Assembly (NCBI RefSeq): GCF_030209445.1
Contig: NZ_JARVSD010000004.1
Location: 124,001-188,000, forward strand
Length of the DNA: 64,000 nucleotides
Direction of reading: 5' to 3'
Source: Promicromonospora sp. MEB111
GTDB lineage: Bacteria > Actinomycetota > Actinomycetes > Actinomycetales > Cellulomonadaceae
Of this stretch, positions 55,301-63,238 are shown one piece after another. The notes under the pieces were generated by a model. That model worked only from the letters and a program-made list of their open reading frames with translations, was not told the DNA's origin and did not search any database. The translations under genes and the position numbers were made by a program. Position 1 is the first letter of the stretch. Each line of letters starts with the position of its first letter.

Positions 55301-55403
55301 TTCTGAGGTGCGCACTGACAAACTCGCGGGAATCGGATTTCCCCGTGGATCGACGATCAAACTTGACGTGGAGGTTTCGCTTTGGAAATGTCCAAGTTGT
55401 TAG
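46326..55403 (+). CDS. RHS polymorphic toxin with Hint and PD-(D/E)XK nuclease tip
   Basis: A 3025-residue exported protein. It has a signal-like N terminus (hydrophobic about 57-80), a region shared with the preceding gene (to about 300), a DNRLRE domain (about 438-640), the SpvB-like start of the shell ('GWSYPIQVPSPAAGPSPELALGYSS', about 910) and many YD repeats (about 1740-2525). The RHS core motif 'GARWYDETTGRFLTVDP' lies near 2570-2585, ending at DPSGM (about 2611). After a variable linker comes a Hint domain (Cys2761 to His2907-Asn2908, with TDAHPF), then a 117-residue tip with Asp2955 and Glu2969-x-Lys2971. The core should encapsulate the tip, Hint release it, and the tip cut nucleic acid in rivals. 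Confidence 0.88.
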   Translation: MTARAASGGKRRLTNQMGTRVTGLGGRVGGGVAAVTLRTARTMRSAWRAGARRTGAVAVASGLALALVGQPALAVGPIVGVECQALTSASTATAPDQDTALDLAQSCGQDVEIASARSPWSTFTATENGTVTQEVTATATRTAVSGTWGPVSNRITDPTPGDGTLSVSAPVYPITLSDGTAGVPLATINRDGHTLTYDSPFDLTEPVVEGESVTYPAVAGEGADLVVTINPDGTGISTALRLADRSAAKRADRKLGLDELTFPVTTSPGLTVTQSAAGGFDVVDAFGQPIFRAPQPKMWDSAASGDAPADTGTSGLFSMSGTPATQDTAGPTRASRWDQVSDEDAADPEARATAPLLGDQQLPMPVDLVPARARHTTDTETGATPGAVPGGDPLSSAPGEDLTGGELSVGGESLDAAGGFGAAGATEPSTVGVRIRPDRDFLLSDPDTVFPALIDPTVTSAGNEWLMVHEGTPDVTSGYMFEGNQGLGLCDVGEVAECNETIKFRLGWQFTGLDHLGLLEPGAITSATFSVFGEHSWDCTARTVRLFSTRPIDAASTWDTWGIAPFGTELSRVTVAHKEACDNAGWVDLDATAGVKNLASTDTGTLSLGLAALNETDMTQGWKRYRHDAKLTVEYEPPATSADAEGADLAARTENLDPAKEAADDAAPDAATPTPVPVSTPPEPTADPALVPVQDTPEAAEATLPVPETLTVVPENALGGLDLKIGAPAPTAGTPEASSEVHVEVADQAAAIGAGISGVLLDVTDTSAEAPPASGVRQVDVQVDYDEFTDLAGADWSGRLGIVRIPECHATTPDLEECSPTPVESTNDVEAGTVTATLDLAAAGTSAAAGVTAEKSADSTKSAAVETQASALAAGGGDTFAVTAGTSSGAGDWGATPLSSASSWSVSGATGSLGWSYPIQVPSPAAGPSPELALGYSSAALDGRVSSTNNQSSWVGDGWDMTSGFVERRYVPCSEDRDEVGGQSPNNSSRKTGDLCWDSDNAFLVFNGTSSALVKDDDAATTGAIEWRPESDDGTLVQQYGRPTGDAAKTDAGWAGEYWKVTTTDGTTYFFGKDERYSGDTLAQNSRWTVPVYSNHPNEPGYKAAFADSGRVMGWRFNLDYVRDTSDNTMTYRYASETNRYGSNNNTGATRSYTRGGTLDWISYGTRAGSEPVDAGGAGSPNLVDFAVAERCLVAATDCEIADRGTTAGAVRWHDTPVDLECSSSTSCPDVRSPAFFSTKRLTTVVTKVNVGGTLTAKDTVALTQKWRDPGDGTGRILWLDAIKRTANGPSSATSDDVVFSPIRFDGERPLPGRVADTVADGLPVMNRVRVTEITTETGANISIEYTSTECTAATHPAVAQGYIPIANQSANASRCFPVVWHPWGMPKPRSEYFHSYMVSKVTQSPGESGLDLPVVTSYAYSEGIKWARIDDPLTPKKDRTFSVNRGYKTVTTTTGTGSVAAKSRTQYLQGTGASIDLPVDSITTRNVIDHERFSGMPVVSTVLNGSMEVSKTITIPEATQTASTGSAGTDDLLVATRTTRVDTYNASYLADGSLEYVTRTDTDYDANGQVTEVDDYGAFSESAEDNTTSDDLCTTTDYVINGDKHIVAPMSTETVSVRCGADATRPADLVGESWISYDGLDHMAPPSKGLPTKVQTNDKDGVLNDATPGVVTTYDTRGRTTSSTDLLGRVSKTGYTEANGVLTQVTTTSPDPDGTGDGDGDGVTLTEHVSTTTLHPLLGVPTTVSDPNLRPTTATYDAAGRLLSVTYPDREGKSANVTYAYSTSRNGVNTVTTKTLAADGTSYHTSVALYDGLLRPVQTQTESLDGDDEATHGRIVTDTEYDANGRVSFVTSGWFATGNPSTTLVGAAVQPDATTVYTYDGLGRVRTEALFTGTIMNPAYEQWRTTTYYDGATTTVIPPDGATPTQTVVDARGRTVALSQFLRDPVEHAAVRTLAGVLDLDEQTTRYRYDKAGRLSSVLDTEDNTWTYKYDKLGRQIEAVDPDAGKTVTEYDAAGQTTSVSNGAGQKLYYFYDKLGRRTAVRQDSTTGAVRAKWTYDVLTSYAGPNPPIAKGQVTSSTRVATSADGGGEFVTALTGFDAAYRRTGTATVIPNTTKMAGLTGTYEQKVTYTADGQLASTTYPAAGGLRKETVTTHYDDETSVAEWMGGGFGWGTYVASSRTDVFGRLAYLDLGNTYGTVVSYGYETGTSRLQRVKLDRERIGGTELDLTYAYDDAGDVLSVKDRPTATGRAADRQCYQYDSLRRMTEAWTPATGNCGLTRSIPALGGAAPYWTSFEYDALGNRTSEIYRTRGLAGDIDGGQTTTMDYSYAGSRDLNGNGNSTDVGEFAGPHAVTSITTDGPSGSTASTFTYDNAGRTLTQIQDRDYLTTKLSLGWDHETELASTSLATTVYAEPDPGSGDDDTDGDQSSGMGPDRGTGTTTTTAGRNLYTADGDRIVRTAPDGSITVYLGGQEITKVANGTVTGARYYSFGGQTVAMRTANGLSGVTSLINDPHGTPLASVHNTNWTTTSVDKHYTLPFGEQRGGVSAPGDHEFLGKVRDEGTGLTLVGARWYDETTGRFLTVDPVIDLTHPQQWNAYAYANNNPATYSDPSGMRPEECVGGWYACTVNANGNWSVNSSKSDAGSWDPVSPGKIWAGLKSNFLSIVNGVKERAKVVYNIGSACSWGTACFYSGVILHDSVGAYEAGKDAFTEKSEFEKKVTAGDTNGLIADGISTAAVAVTTKRLLPKTAPLHGADKAPACNSFAPGTLVLLADSTLKPIEDVELGDKVLAADEETGEPTEGRVVTALIRGEGDKTLATLTVTDADGDTQQIVATDAHPFWAPELGEWVDAIDLTAGDWLQTSVGTWVQVTAIAVSQRKAVVHNLTVAVDHTYYVAADERSSALLVHNDNCPITGYSHGDLGEMAELDRLINDGYTDIASEVTFLAPDGTKFRADFVARDPDGVLKAIEVKTNNGGLTDNQYVGYPQLSTVGSEVRTDKLAGIGFPRGSTIKLDVEVSLWKCPSC

Positions 55404-56005
55404 TGGAGGCTTGGGACGAGCGTGTCAGTTCAGCGCTTCGTGAACGTGGTTGGTCGGCGCTTCGCCTCATGGATGTCACGGTCTATGAGCGTCGTGTTGG
55501 TGAGTGTCACAATCGTTTCGTTGCCGACGTGATTCAGCAGGCAAGTCGTATCATCCCGTTGCCGAAGGTCGGGGTCCACTATTCGGAGATAAAGAAAGTG
55601 GCCGAAGGGGTTGGGTGGGTGGGCCGCAATGCCACCGCGACTGTCGGCATTGATTTGATCCACTTGATCAGGAAGATTGACGGTGGTTCAGGTGCTACTC
55701 GCTGGATGTTAAGCGATGTGGGTCAGATCGACGCGACAGTGGATCGACTTGTCGGAGACCTTGAGATGTTCGGCGAGCCGTTCTATTACGAGTTTTCGAC
55801 CATTGATCGACTCTTGAGTGGGTACGGCGACTTTACGCTTTCTGCGCCACAAAGGCTTGAGGTGGCTATTGCCTTTTCCTTGCGTGGCAAACTCCAAGCA
55901 GCAAGGCGCATTGTGGACGGCTTGAAAGCCGATGATTCGGTTGTTGATATGGGCCTGCTTAATGCGATTGCCGCTTTCGACAGATCCTGGCGGCAATATG
56001 AGTAG
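55382..56005 (+). CDS. Candidate immunity protein to the RHS nuclease tip
   Basis: The 207-residue acidic, soluble protein is of no family I recognise. It overlaps the toxin's 3' end by 22 bases in another frame and is the only gene downstream, the usual position of the cognate immunity gene. Like the tip, it is visibly less GC-rich than its surroundings. The TTG at 55382 is favoured because GGAGG lies 7 bases upstream; an ATG at 55388 is the alternative (205 residues). Likely role: binding and blocking the nuclease domain in the producer and its kin. Confidence 0.75.
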   Translation: MEMSKLLVEAWDERVSSALRERGWSALRLMDVTVYERRVGECHNRFVADVIQQASRIIPLPKVGVHYSEIKKVAEGVGWVGRNATATVGIDLIHLIRKIDGGSGATRWMLSDVGQIDATVDRLVGDLEMFGEPFYYEFSTIDRLLSGYGDFTLSAPQRLEVAIAFSLRGKLQAARRIVDGLKADDSVVDMGLLNAIAAFDRSWRQYE

Positions 56006-56037
56006 GGTGCCCGGATCGGAGTCCGCGGCATGTACAC

Positions 56038-56183
56038 CTAGCCACGGACCGTGGTGATCGGGCGACACAGGCGCAGCTGGCACGACACCAGGTCCATCTC
56101 ACGCATGTTCGAGCGGACCGTCTCGTCATCGCCCTCGTACCCCCACCGGACCAGCTCAGCCTGCACGTGCCGGTACCCCGTAG
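56038..56183 (-). pseudogene. Fragment of IS3-type transposase OrfB
   Basis: The minus strand reads 'PTGYRHVQAELVRWGYEG' and then 'ETVRSNMREMDLVSCQLR' and 'LCRPITTV'. This matches the HTH_21-like region of IS3-family OrfB (GYRRVHAEL...TVRRLMRE.gL...RP.TT). Only about 48 codons remain before a stop; no catalytic DDE part and no terminal repeats are visible. It fills the gap between the immunity gene and murE. Confidence 0.7.
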
Positions 56184-56283
56184 GCACGGCCAAGGAAGTG
56201 CCACGGGCATCTCGCTGACCGGACCACCTCACAACCACCACCCAAGGCCCACACCCAGGACGAGACCCCGTCCCCAGAGACGG

Positions 56284-56289
56284 TAGGTT
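56284..56289 (+). promoter_or_regulatory. Candidate -10 of a leaderless murE promoter
   Basis: TAGGTT lies 7 bases before the murE GTG, which has no ribosome site. No good -35 is visible. It would give the second half of the cluster its own promoter after the insertion. Confidence 0.4.
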
Positions 56290-56296
56290 CTTCTCC

Positions 56297-57874
56297 GTGA
56301 CATCCCCGATCGACCGGATCCGACCGGCCGCCACGACAGCGCGCCAGGTCTCGGACCTCGCCGTCGCCTTCGGCCTCACCATCGCCCCAGGTCACGCCGC
56401 TGACGCCACGGTCACCTGCGTCGCCTCGGACAACCGGGTCGCGCAGCCGGGGGACCTCTTCGTGGCCCTGCCCGGCGCCCGCGCGCACGGTGCGCAGTTC
56501 GCCGCGGACGCCGTCGGGCGCGGGGCCACCGCGATCCTCACGGACGCACGCGGGGCCGAGCTGATCGGGCCCGGCAGCACCACACCGGTCATCGTCGCCG
56601 ACGACCCCCGCGCCATCCTCGGCCAGGTCGCCGCCTGGGTGCTGGGCAACCCCGCCGAGGACCTGATGACCTTCGGCGTCACCGGTACCAACGGCAAGAC
56701 CACCACGACCTACCAGCTCGACCACCTGCTGCGGGCGCTGGGCTGGATCGGCGGCCTGATCGGCACCGTCGAGACGCGCTCCGGGGACCGGGTCATCGCC
56801 AGCACGCTGACCACGCCCGAGGCCGCCGACCTCCAGGCGCTGCTCGCCGCGATGCGCGAGGACCACGTACGCACCCTGGCCATGGAGGTCTCCTCCCACG
56901 CCCTGGCGCAGCACCGCGTGGACGGCATCGTGTTCGGGGTCGCGGGGTTCACCAACCTGACGCAGGACCACCTGGACTTCCACGGCGACTTCGAGTCCTA
57001 CTTCGCCACCAAGGCCGACCTGTTCACACCCGCCCGCGCCCGCCGCGGCGTCGTCACCGTCGACGACGCCTGGGGCGACCGCATGGCGAACGAGGCCCAG
57101 ATCCCGGTCGCGACGCTCACCACCCTGCCGGGCAAGGCCGCCGACTGGGTCGTGACCGACGTCGCGCCGCACGGCACCGGGTCCGCCTTCACGCTGACGC
57201 ACCACGACGGCCGCACGCTGCGCACCTCCACCTCGCTGCCGGGCGGCTACAACGTGGCCAACGCGGCCCTCGCCGTCGCGATGGTGCTGGAGGGCGGCTC
57301 GGACATCCGCGACGTCACCGAGGCGCTGGCGGCCGCCGACGGCCTGAGCGCCACGGTGCCCGGCCGCATGGAGGTGCTGGCCACGGCCCCGCGCGTGGTC
57401 GTGGACTTCGCGCACAACACCGAGGCCCTGGAGCTCGCCCTCGCGGCCCTGCGCCCGACGACGGCGGGCCGGCTCGCCGTCGTCTTCGGCGCCACGGGCG
57501 ACCGCGACCCCGGCAAGCGCCCCTTCATGGGCGCGGCGGCGGTGCGCGGCGCCGACGTCGTCTACGTCACGGACGACGACCCGCACGACGAGGACCCCGC
57601 CAAGGTGCGGACCGAGGTCCTGGCCGGGACCGGCGTCGCCGCGCCGGGCGGCACCGTGGAGACCGTGGACGACGACGGCTCGCGTACGGTGGAGGTCCAC
57701 GAGGTCGCCCCGCGCGCGGATGCCATCCGCACCGCGATCCTGGCGGCCGGTCCGGACGACACCGTGCTGGTGGCGGGTCGCGGGCACGAGACGATCCAGG
57801 AGATCGCCGGCGTGGACCACGTGCTCGACGACCGGGTCGAGGCGCGCGCCGCACTGGCGGCCCGCGGCGCGTGA
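56297..57874 (+). CDS. murE: UDP-MurNAc-tripeptide synthetase, probably non-DAP
   Basis: The 525-residue ATP-dependent ligase adds the third amino acid to UDP-MurNAc-L-Ala-D-Glu. Motifs: 'VTGTNGKTTT' (ATP), 'TTPEAADLQ', 'MEVSSHALAQHRVDG', 'TNLTQDHLDFHG' and 'VDFAHN'. At the amino-acid-selecting loop (residues 427-430) it reads DDPH, not the DNPR of diaminopimelate enzymes, so L-Lys or L-Orn is the likely substrate. It restarts the dcw cluster 23.2 kb after ftsI. Confidence 0.93.
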   Translation: MTSPIDRIRPAATTARQVSDLAVAFGLTIAPGHAADATVTCVASDNRVAQPGDLFVALPGARAHGAQFAADAVGRGATAILTDARGAELIGPGSTTPVIVADDPRAILGQVAAWVLGNPAEDLMTFGVTGTNGKTTTTYQLDHLLRALGWIGGLIGTVETRSGDRVIASTLTTPEAADLQALLAAMREDHVRTLAMEVSSHALAQHRVDGIVFGVAGFTNLTQDHLDFHGDFESYFATKADLFTPARARRGVVTVDDAWGDRMANEAQIPVATLTTLPGKAADWVVTDVAPHGTGSAFTLTHHDGRTLRTSTSLPGGYNVANAALAVAMVLEGGSDIRDVTEALAAADGLSATVPGRMEVLATAPRVVVDFAHNTEALELALAALRPTTAGRLAVVFGATGDRDPGKRPFMGAAAVRGADVVYVTDDDPHDEDPAKVRTEVLAGTGVAAPGGTVETVDDDGSRTVEVHEVAPRADAIRTAILAAGPDDTVLVAGRGHETIQEIAGVDHVLDDRVEARAALAARGA

Positions 57875-57944
57875 CCCGGCAGGCGGAGCAGTACCCAGCA
57901 CGCGCTACCCCAGCAGGACCCACGCAGGAGAGGACGACACAGGC

Positions 57945-59411
57945 ATGATCGAGCTGACTGCGGCACAGGTCGCCGCAGCCACCGGCGGGCGGCTGCACGC
58001 CGACCCGGACGTCACGGTCACGGGGGCGGTGATCATCGACTCGCGCGAGGCCGGGCCGGGTGCCCTGTTCGTGGCCCTGCCAGGGGAGCGGGTGGACGGG
58101 CACGACTTCGCGGCCCGAGCGGTCGCGGCGGGTGCCGCGCTGGTGCTGGCGGGCCGCGAGCTCGACGGCCTGCCGACCGTCGTCGTGGACGACCCGCAGG
58201 AGGCCCTGGGCGAGCTCGCCCGGTACGTGCTGGCGACGGTCCGCGAAACGGCCGCCGACGGCGAGGCGCCCCGGGTGATCGGCGTGACCGGCTCGGTCGG
58301 CAAGACCACCACCAAGGACCTGCTCGGCCAGCTCCTGGCCCCTGAAGCGGGCGAGGACGCGATCATCGTCCCCGCCGGCTCGTTCAACAACGAGATCGGC
58401 CTGCCGCTCACGGTGCTCCGCGTCACCGGGCAGACCCGGTACCTGGTGGCCGAGATGGGCGCCGACCGCATCGGCAACATCGCCTACCTCACGCGCATCG
58501 CGCCGCCCGACGTCGGCGTCGTGCTCGCCGTGGGCGTGGCCCACGTGGGCCACTTCGGCAGCGTCGAGGCCATCGCGAAGACCAAGGCCGAGATGGTCTC
58601 CGGCGTGGTCGACGGCGGCACCGTGGTGCTCAACGCCGACGACCTGCGGGTCGCCGCCATGGCCGGCCAGGCCGCCCCCGGCACGACCCTGCAGACCTTC
58701 GGCACCATCCCGTCCGCCGACGTCCGCGCCGAGGACATCACGGTCGACGCCACGGGCCGCGCGAGCTTCACGCTCCGCGTCGCGGCGGGAGCCGCGTCGT
58801 CCGGGGAAGGCGAGCAGCGCGCTGACGTCGCCCTCCAGCTCGTCGGCCCCCACCACGTGAGCAACGCGCTCGCGGCCGCCACGGTCGCCCTGCGCCTCGG
58901 GGTGTCCCTGCCTGACGTCGCGCAGCGGCTCTCCGCCGCGACCGCCCGCAGCCCGCACCGCATGGCCGTCACCGAGCGGCCGGACGGCGTCACCGTGATC
59001 GACGACGCGTACAACGCGAACCCGGACTCGATGAAGGCCGCCCTGCGCACCCTCGCGGTGATGGCCGGGCGTACCCGCCGCTCCGTCGCGGTGCTCGGCG
59101 AGATGCGAGAGCTCGGTGAAGGCGCGCGCGCCGCGCACGACGAGATCGGCCGCCTCGTGGTACGGCTGAACATCAAGCAGCTCGTCGTGGTGGGCGACGG
59201 CGCCTATCACATCCATGAGGGCGCCATGCAGGAGGGGTCCTGGGGGTCGGAGTCGATCTTCGTGCCCGACCTGGACGCCGCCCGCGCAATGCTGGACGAG
59301 TCGCTGGAGCCCGGCGACGTCGTGCTCGTGAAGTCTTCGCTCGGCTCCGGACTCTGGGAGCTCGGCGACCACCTGTCGATGGCTCTGACCGCTAAGGACA
59401 ACAACAAGTGA
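57945..59411 (+). CDS. murF: UDP-MurNAc-tripeptide:D-Ala-D-Ala ligase
   Basis: The 488-residue ligase adds D-Ala-D-Ala to complete the pentapeptide precursor. It has '[26 protein letters not shown]', the ATP loop '[13 protein letters not shown]', '[13 protein letters not shown]', '[10 protein letters not shown]' and '[16 protein letters not shown]'. The ATG has AGGAGAGGA upstream. It lies 70 bases after murE, and its stop overlaps mraY as GTGA. Confidence 0.95.
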   Translation: MIELTAAQVAAATGGRLHADPDVTVTGAVIIDSREAGPGALFVALPGERVDGHDFAARAVAAGAALVLAGRELDGLPTVVVDDPQEALGELARYVLATVRETAADGEAPRVIGVTGSVGKTTTKDLLGQLLAPEAGEDAIIVPAGSFNNEIGLPLTVLRVTGQTRYLVAEMGADRIGNIAYLTRIAPPDVGVVLAVGVAHVGHFGSVEAIAKTKAEMVSGVVDGGTVVLNADDLRVAAMAGQAAPGTTLQTFGTIPSADVRAEDITVDATGRASFTLRVAAGAASSGEGEQRADVALQLVGPHHVSNALAAATVALRLGVSLPDVAQRLSAATARSPHRMAVTERPDGVTVIDDAYNANPDSMKAALRTLAVMAGRTRRSVAVLGEMRELGEGARAAHDEIGRLVVRLNIKQLVVVGDGAYHIHEGAMQEGSWGSESIFVPDLDAARAMLDESLEPGDVVLVKSSLGSGLWELGDHLSMALTAKDNNK

Positions 59412-60490
59412 TCGCGATCCTGGTCAGCGCCGCGGTGGCGCTGCTCGTGGCCCTGCTGGGCACACCGGTCTTCATCCGGTTCCTGGTCCACAAGAACTAC
59501 GGCCAGTTCGTCCGCGAGGACGGCCCCACGGGGCACTTCACCAAGCGCGGTACCCCCACCATGGGCGGCGTCGTCATGATCGCGGCCACCCTGGTCGGCG
59601 TCGCGGCCTCCATGCTGGTGTCGGGGCGACTGCCGAGCGTCTCCGCGCTGCTCGCGCTCTACCTCATGGCGGGCCTCGGCCTGGTCGGGTTCCTCGACGA
59701 CTTCACCAAGATCCGCAAGCAGCGGTCGCTCGGCCTGACGGCGCGCGCCAAGCTGATCGGACAGGGCATCGTCGGCATCTCGTTCGCGGTGCTCGCGCTG
59801 CAGTTCCCCAACGAGAACTCGCGCACCCCGGCCTCCACCAAGATCTCGTTCCTGCGCGACACCGAGTTCGACCTGGCGTTCGCCGGCGCGACCGTGGGCC
59901 TGATCCTGTTCGTCATCTGGGCCAACCTGCTGGTCTCGGCCTGGTCCAACGCGGTGAACCTGACCGACGGCCTGGACGGCCTGGCCACCGGCGTCTCGAT
60001 CATCACCTTCGGCGCGTACGTGCTGGTCGGCATCTGGCAGCTCAACCAGTCGTGCCAGTTCCTGGCCACGGCCGGACCACGGTGTTACGAGGTGCGCGAC
60101 CCGCAGGACCTCGCCATCGTCGCGGCCGCCGTCACGGGCGCCTGCGTCGGCTTCCTGTGGTGGAACGCCAACCCCGCCAAGATCTTCATGGGTGACACCG
60201 GCTCGCTCGCCCTGGGCGGCGCGCTGGCCGGCCTGTCGATCCTGAGCCGCACCGAGCTGCTGGCCGTGCTGCTGGGCGGCATGTTCGTGCTCATCGTCTC
60301 GTCCGTGGTGATCCAGGTGGGCTTCTTCAAGATGACCGGCCGGCGCGTGTTCAAGATGGCGCCGCTGCAGCACCACTTCGAGCTGTCCGGGTGGGGCGAG
60401 GTGACCATCGTCATCCGGTTCTGGCTCATCGCGGGCCTGCTCGCCGGCCTGGGCATGGGCATCTTCTACGCCGAGTGGGTGGCCTCGTGA
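59408..60490 (+). CDS. mraY: Phospho-MurNAc-pentapeptide transferase
   Basis: The 360-residue polytopic enzyme makes lipid I by transferring phospho-MurNAc-pentapeptide to undecaprenyl phosphate. It shows about ten transmembrane helices, 'KRGTPTMGG', 'FLDDFTKI', '[13 protein letters not shown]', '[12 protein letters not shown]' and '[12 protein letters not shown]'. The GTG overlaps murF, and its stop overlaps murD. Confidence 0.96.
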   Translation: MIAILVSAAVALLVALLGTPVFIRFLVHKNYGQFVREDGPTGHFTKRGTPTMGGVVMIAATLVGVAASMLVSGRLPSVSALLALYLMAGLGLVGFLDDFTKIRKQRSLGLTARAKLIGQGIVGISFAVLALQFPNENSRTPASTKISFLRDTEFDLAFAGATVGLILFVIWANLLVSAWSNAVNLTDGLDGLATGVSIITFGAYVLVGIWQLNQSCQFLATAGPRCYEVRDPQDLAIVAAAVTGACVGFLWWNANPAKIFMGDTGSLALGGALAGLSILSRTELLAVLLGGMFVLIVSSVVIQVGFFKMTGRRVFKMAPLQHHFELSGWGEVTIVIRFWLIAGLLAGLGMGIFYAEWVAS

Positions 60491-61959
60491 CCGAGGCCGA
60501 CACCTACGGCACGGTCGAGCCGCGCGTCCCCCTGGCGGAGGCTCGCGTGGTCCTGGCAGGCCTTGGCGTCACCGGCCGGTCGCTCCAGCGGGTGCTCGAA
60601 CCGCGGGTCGCGTCCCTGGTCACCGTGGACGACAAGGCGCACGACGCCGACCACGGACGGCTCGACGCCGATGGCGCGGCCGCCCTCGTCGCGCAGGCGG
60701 ACCTGCTCGTCGCCTCGCCGGGCTTCCCGCCGCACCACCCGCTGGTCGCCGCGGCCCTCGCCGCGGGCGTGCCCGTGTGGAGCGAGGTCGAGCTCGCCTG
60801 GCGCCTGCGCGCGAACCGCCTGGGCACCGACGAGCCGGCCGCGTGGCTCGGGATCACCGGCTCCAACGGCAAGACGACCACCGTGGAGATGCTGGCGGCG
60901 ATCTTGCGGGCCGCGGGACTGCGCACCGCCGCCGTCGGGAACGTGGGCCGCTCGCTGGTGGAGGCAGTCCTGGACCCCGCGCTCGACGTGATCGCCGTGG
61001 AGCTGTCCAGCTTCCAGCTCCACTTCACGCACACCATGTCGCTGCAGGCCGGCGCGGTGCTGAACGTGTCCGCCGACCACCTCGACTGGCACGGCTCGCT
61101 CGAGGCCTACACCCGCGACAAGGGCCGCATCTTCGAGCGCGTCCAGGTCGCCTGCGTCTACAACGTCGCGGACCCGACCACCGAGGACCTCGTGCGCGAG
61201 GCCGACGTGGTCGAGGGCGCCCGCGCCGTCGGCTTCGCGGTGGGCACGCCCGGCCCGGGCGACCTCGGGCTGGTCGACGACGTCCTCGTGGACCGTGCCT
61301 TCCATGCCGAGCACGACGACCCGGACCGCCGCAAGAGCGCCGCGGAGCTCGGCACCCTCGCCGACCTGAAGCAGCTCGGCGACCACAACGGCGTCGTGCC
61401 CACGCACATCGTGGCGGACGCCCTGGCCGCCGCCGCGCTGGCCCGGGCGCACGGCGTGCCCGCGTCCGCCGTCCGCGACGGCCTGCGGTCCTTCGGACCC
61501 AGCGAGCACCGGATCCAGCGCGTCGCGGAGGCGGGCGGCGTCACGTACGTGAACGACTCGAAGGCGACGAACGCGCACTCCGCGGCCGCGTCCCTGGCGG
61601 GCTTCGCGCACGGCACCGTCGTGTGGATCGCCGGCGGGCTGGCCAAGGGCGCCACGTTCGACGACCTCGTCTCCTCGCGCGCGGACCGGATGCGCGCCGC
61701 CGTCGTGATCGGGGCCGACCCGGGACCGCTCGCCGACACGCTGGCCCGACACGCGCCCAAGGTCCCGGTTGTGGTGATCGATCCCGGTGACACTGAGACC
61801 GTGATGCGCCGGGCGGTGACGGCCGCACGCGACCTCGCCCAGGCGGGGGACACCGTGCTGCTGGCCCCGGCGGGCGCGTCGCAGGACCAGTTCGTCTCGT
61901 ACGCCCAGCGCGGCGAGGAGTTCGTCCGCGTGGTGCGTGACCTCACCACCACGCGCTGA
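60487..61959 (+). CDS. murD: UDP-MurNAc-L-Ala:D-Glu ligase
   Basis: The 490-residue cytoplasmic ligase adds D-Glu to UDP-MurNAc-L-Ala. Features are the N-terminal UDP-binding fold ('[13 protein letters not shown]', '[15 protein letters not shown]'), the ATP loop '[15 protein letters not shown]', 'VELSSFQL', '[16 protein letters not shown]', '[17 protein letters not shown]' and '[12 protein letters not shown]'. GTG start overlapping the mraY stop. Confidence 0.95.
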   Translation: MTEADTYGTVEPRVPLAEARVVLAGLGVTGRSLQRVLEPRVASLVTVDDKAHDADHGRLDADGAAALVAQADLLVASPGFPPHHPLVAAALAAGVPVWSEVELAWRLRANRLGTDEPAAWLGITGSNGKTTTVEMLAAILRAAGLRTAAVGNVGRSLVEAVLDPALDVIAVELSSFQLHFTHTMSLQAGAVLNVSADHLDWHGSLEAYTRDKGRIFERVQVACVYNVADPTTEDLVREADVVEGARAVGFAVGTPGPGDLGLVDDVLVDRAFHAEHDDPDRRKSAAELGTLADLKQLGDHNGVVPTHIVADALAAAALARAHGVPASAVRDGLRSFGPSEHRIQRVAEAGGVTYVNDSKATNAHSAAASLAGFAHGTVVWIAGGLAKGATFDDLVSSRADRMRAAVVIGADPGPLADTLARHAPKVPVVVIDPGDTETVMRRAVTAARDLAQAGDTVLLAPAGASQDQFVSYAQRGEEFVRVVRDLTTTR

Positions 61960-61979
61960 GCGCGGGGAGGGGGCAGGGG

Positions 61980-63227
61980 ATGGCCACGACGACCACGAGC
62001 CGCAAGGCACCCGACCGCAAGGCGCCCGACCGCCCGTGGCTCGGCCAGTGGAACTCGACGGTGACCAGCTACTACCTCCTGGTGGGCACCACCGGTCTGC
62101 TGACCGTGATCGGCCTGATCATGGTGCTCTCCAGCTCGACGGTGACCTCCATCGCGGAGGGCCAGTCGCCGTACGCGGCGTTCCTGGTCCAGGCGCAGTA
62201 CGCGCTGATGGGCCTGCCCGTGCTGCTGGTCGCCGCCCACCTGCCGATCCGCTGGTACAAGCGGCTCGCGCTGCCCGCCCTGGTGCTGGCGCTCGCGCTG
62301 CTCGTCGCGGTGATCTTCCTGGGCTCGATCCGCAACGGCCAGCAGAACTGGCTCGAGCTCGGCCCGTTCTCGTTCCAGCCCTCGGAGCTGGCCAAGCTCG
62401 CGCTCGCGGTCTGGCTCGGCACGGTCCTGGGCCGCAAGCAGGCGCTGCTGGGGAGCTGGTCGCACTCGATCCTGCCCGCGGTGCCCGGCGCCGTCGCGGT
62501 CATGGGCCTGGTGCTCGCCGGGGGCGACCTCGGCACGGCGCTGGTGATGGGCCTGCTCGTGGCGGGCGCCTTCCTGGTCGCGGGCGTGCCCTTGTCACTG
62601 ATGGGGCTGGGCAGCGCGCTGGCGGCGTTCGTGGTCGGGTACGTGTTCATCCTGCAGCAGGGGTCGGGCGACCGGCTCCAGCGCATCATCGCGACCTACG
62701 GCGCCGAGTGCGACGAGACCTCGGAGTGCTACCAGTCCCTGCACGGCCTGTTCGGGCTGGGCACCGGCGGCCTGTGGGGCGTGGGGCTGGGCGGCAGCCG
62801 CGAGAAGTGGAACTACCTGCCCGAGGCGCACAACGACTTCATCTTCGCCGTGATCGGCGAGGAGCTCGGCCTGTTCGGCACGGTGCTGGTGCTCGCGCTG
62901 TTCGCCGTGCTGGGCCTGGCGATGAGCCGCGTGATCCAGCGGCACAAGGACCCGTTCGTCAAGGTGACCACGGCCGCCGTCGGCTGCTGGATCGTGGGCC
63001 AGGCGTTCGTGAACATCGGCGTGGTCATCGGGGTGCTGCCGGTGATCGGCGTGCCGCTGCCGCTGGTGTCCGCCGGCGGCTCGGCGCTGATCACCACGAT
63101 GGCCGCGCTCGGGATGGTGATCTCGTTCGCCCGGACGGAGCCGGGGGCTGCCAAGGCACTCGCTGCACGCGGTAGCGTCGTCCGCAAGTCACTGGCCGTG
63201 CTGGGCGGCGCGGTCAGGAGACGGTAG
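61980..63227 (+). CDS. ftsW: Septal peptidoglycan glycosyltransferase FtsW
   Basis: The 415-residue SEDS protein has about ten transmembrane helices. It contains 'SSSTVTS', 'GPFSFQPSELAKLAL', 'GGDLGTALVM', 'YLPEAHNDFIFAVIGEELG', and 'VLPVIGVPLPLVSAGGSALI'. It polymerises lipid II into glycan strands at the septum, partnered with FtsI. It lies 20 bases after murD with GGGGAGGGGG as ribosome site. A structured hairpin follows before murG. Confidence 0.95.
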   Translation: MATTTTSRKAPDRKAPDRPWLGQWNSTVTSYYLLVGTTGLLTVIGLIMVLSSSTVTSIAEGQSPYAAFLVQAQYALMGLPVLLVAAHLPIRWYKRLALPALVLALALLVAVIFLGSIRNGQQNWLELGPFSFQPSELAKLALAVWLGTVLGRKQALLGSWSHSILPAVPGAVAVMGLVLAGGDLGTALVMGLLVAGAFLVAGVPLSLMGLGSALAAFVVGYVFILQQGSGDRLQRIIATYGAECDETSECYQSLHGLFGLGTGGLWGVGLGGSREKWNYLPEAHNDFIFAVIGEELGLFGTVLVLALFAVLGLAMSRVIQRHKDPFVKVTTAAVGCWIVGQAFVNIGVVIGVLPVIGVPLPLVSAGGSALITTMAALGMVISFARTEPGAAKALAARGSVVRKSLAVLGGAVRRR

Positions 63228-63238
63228 AAATGTGCACG

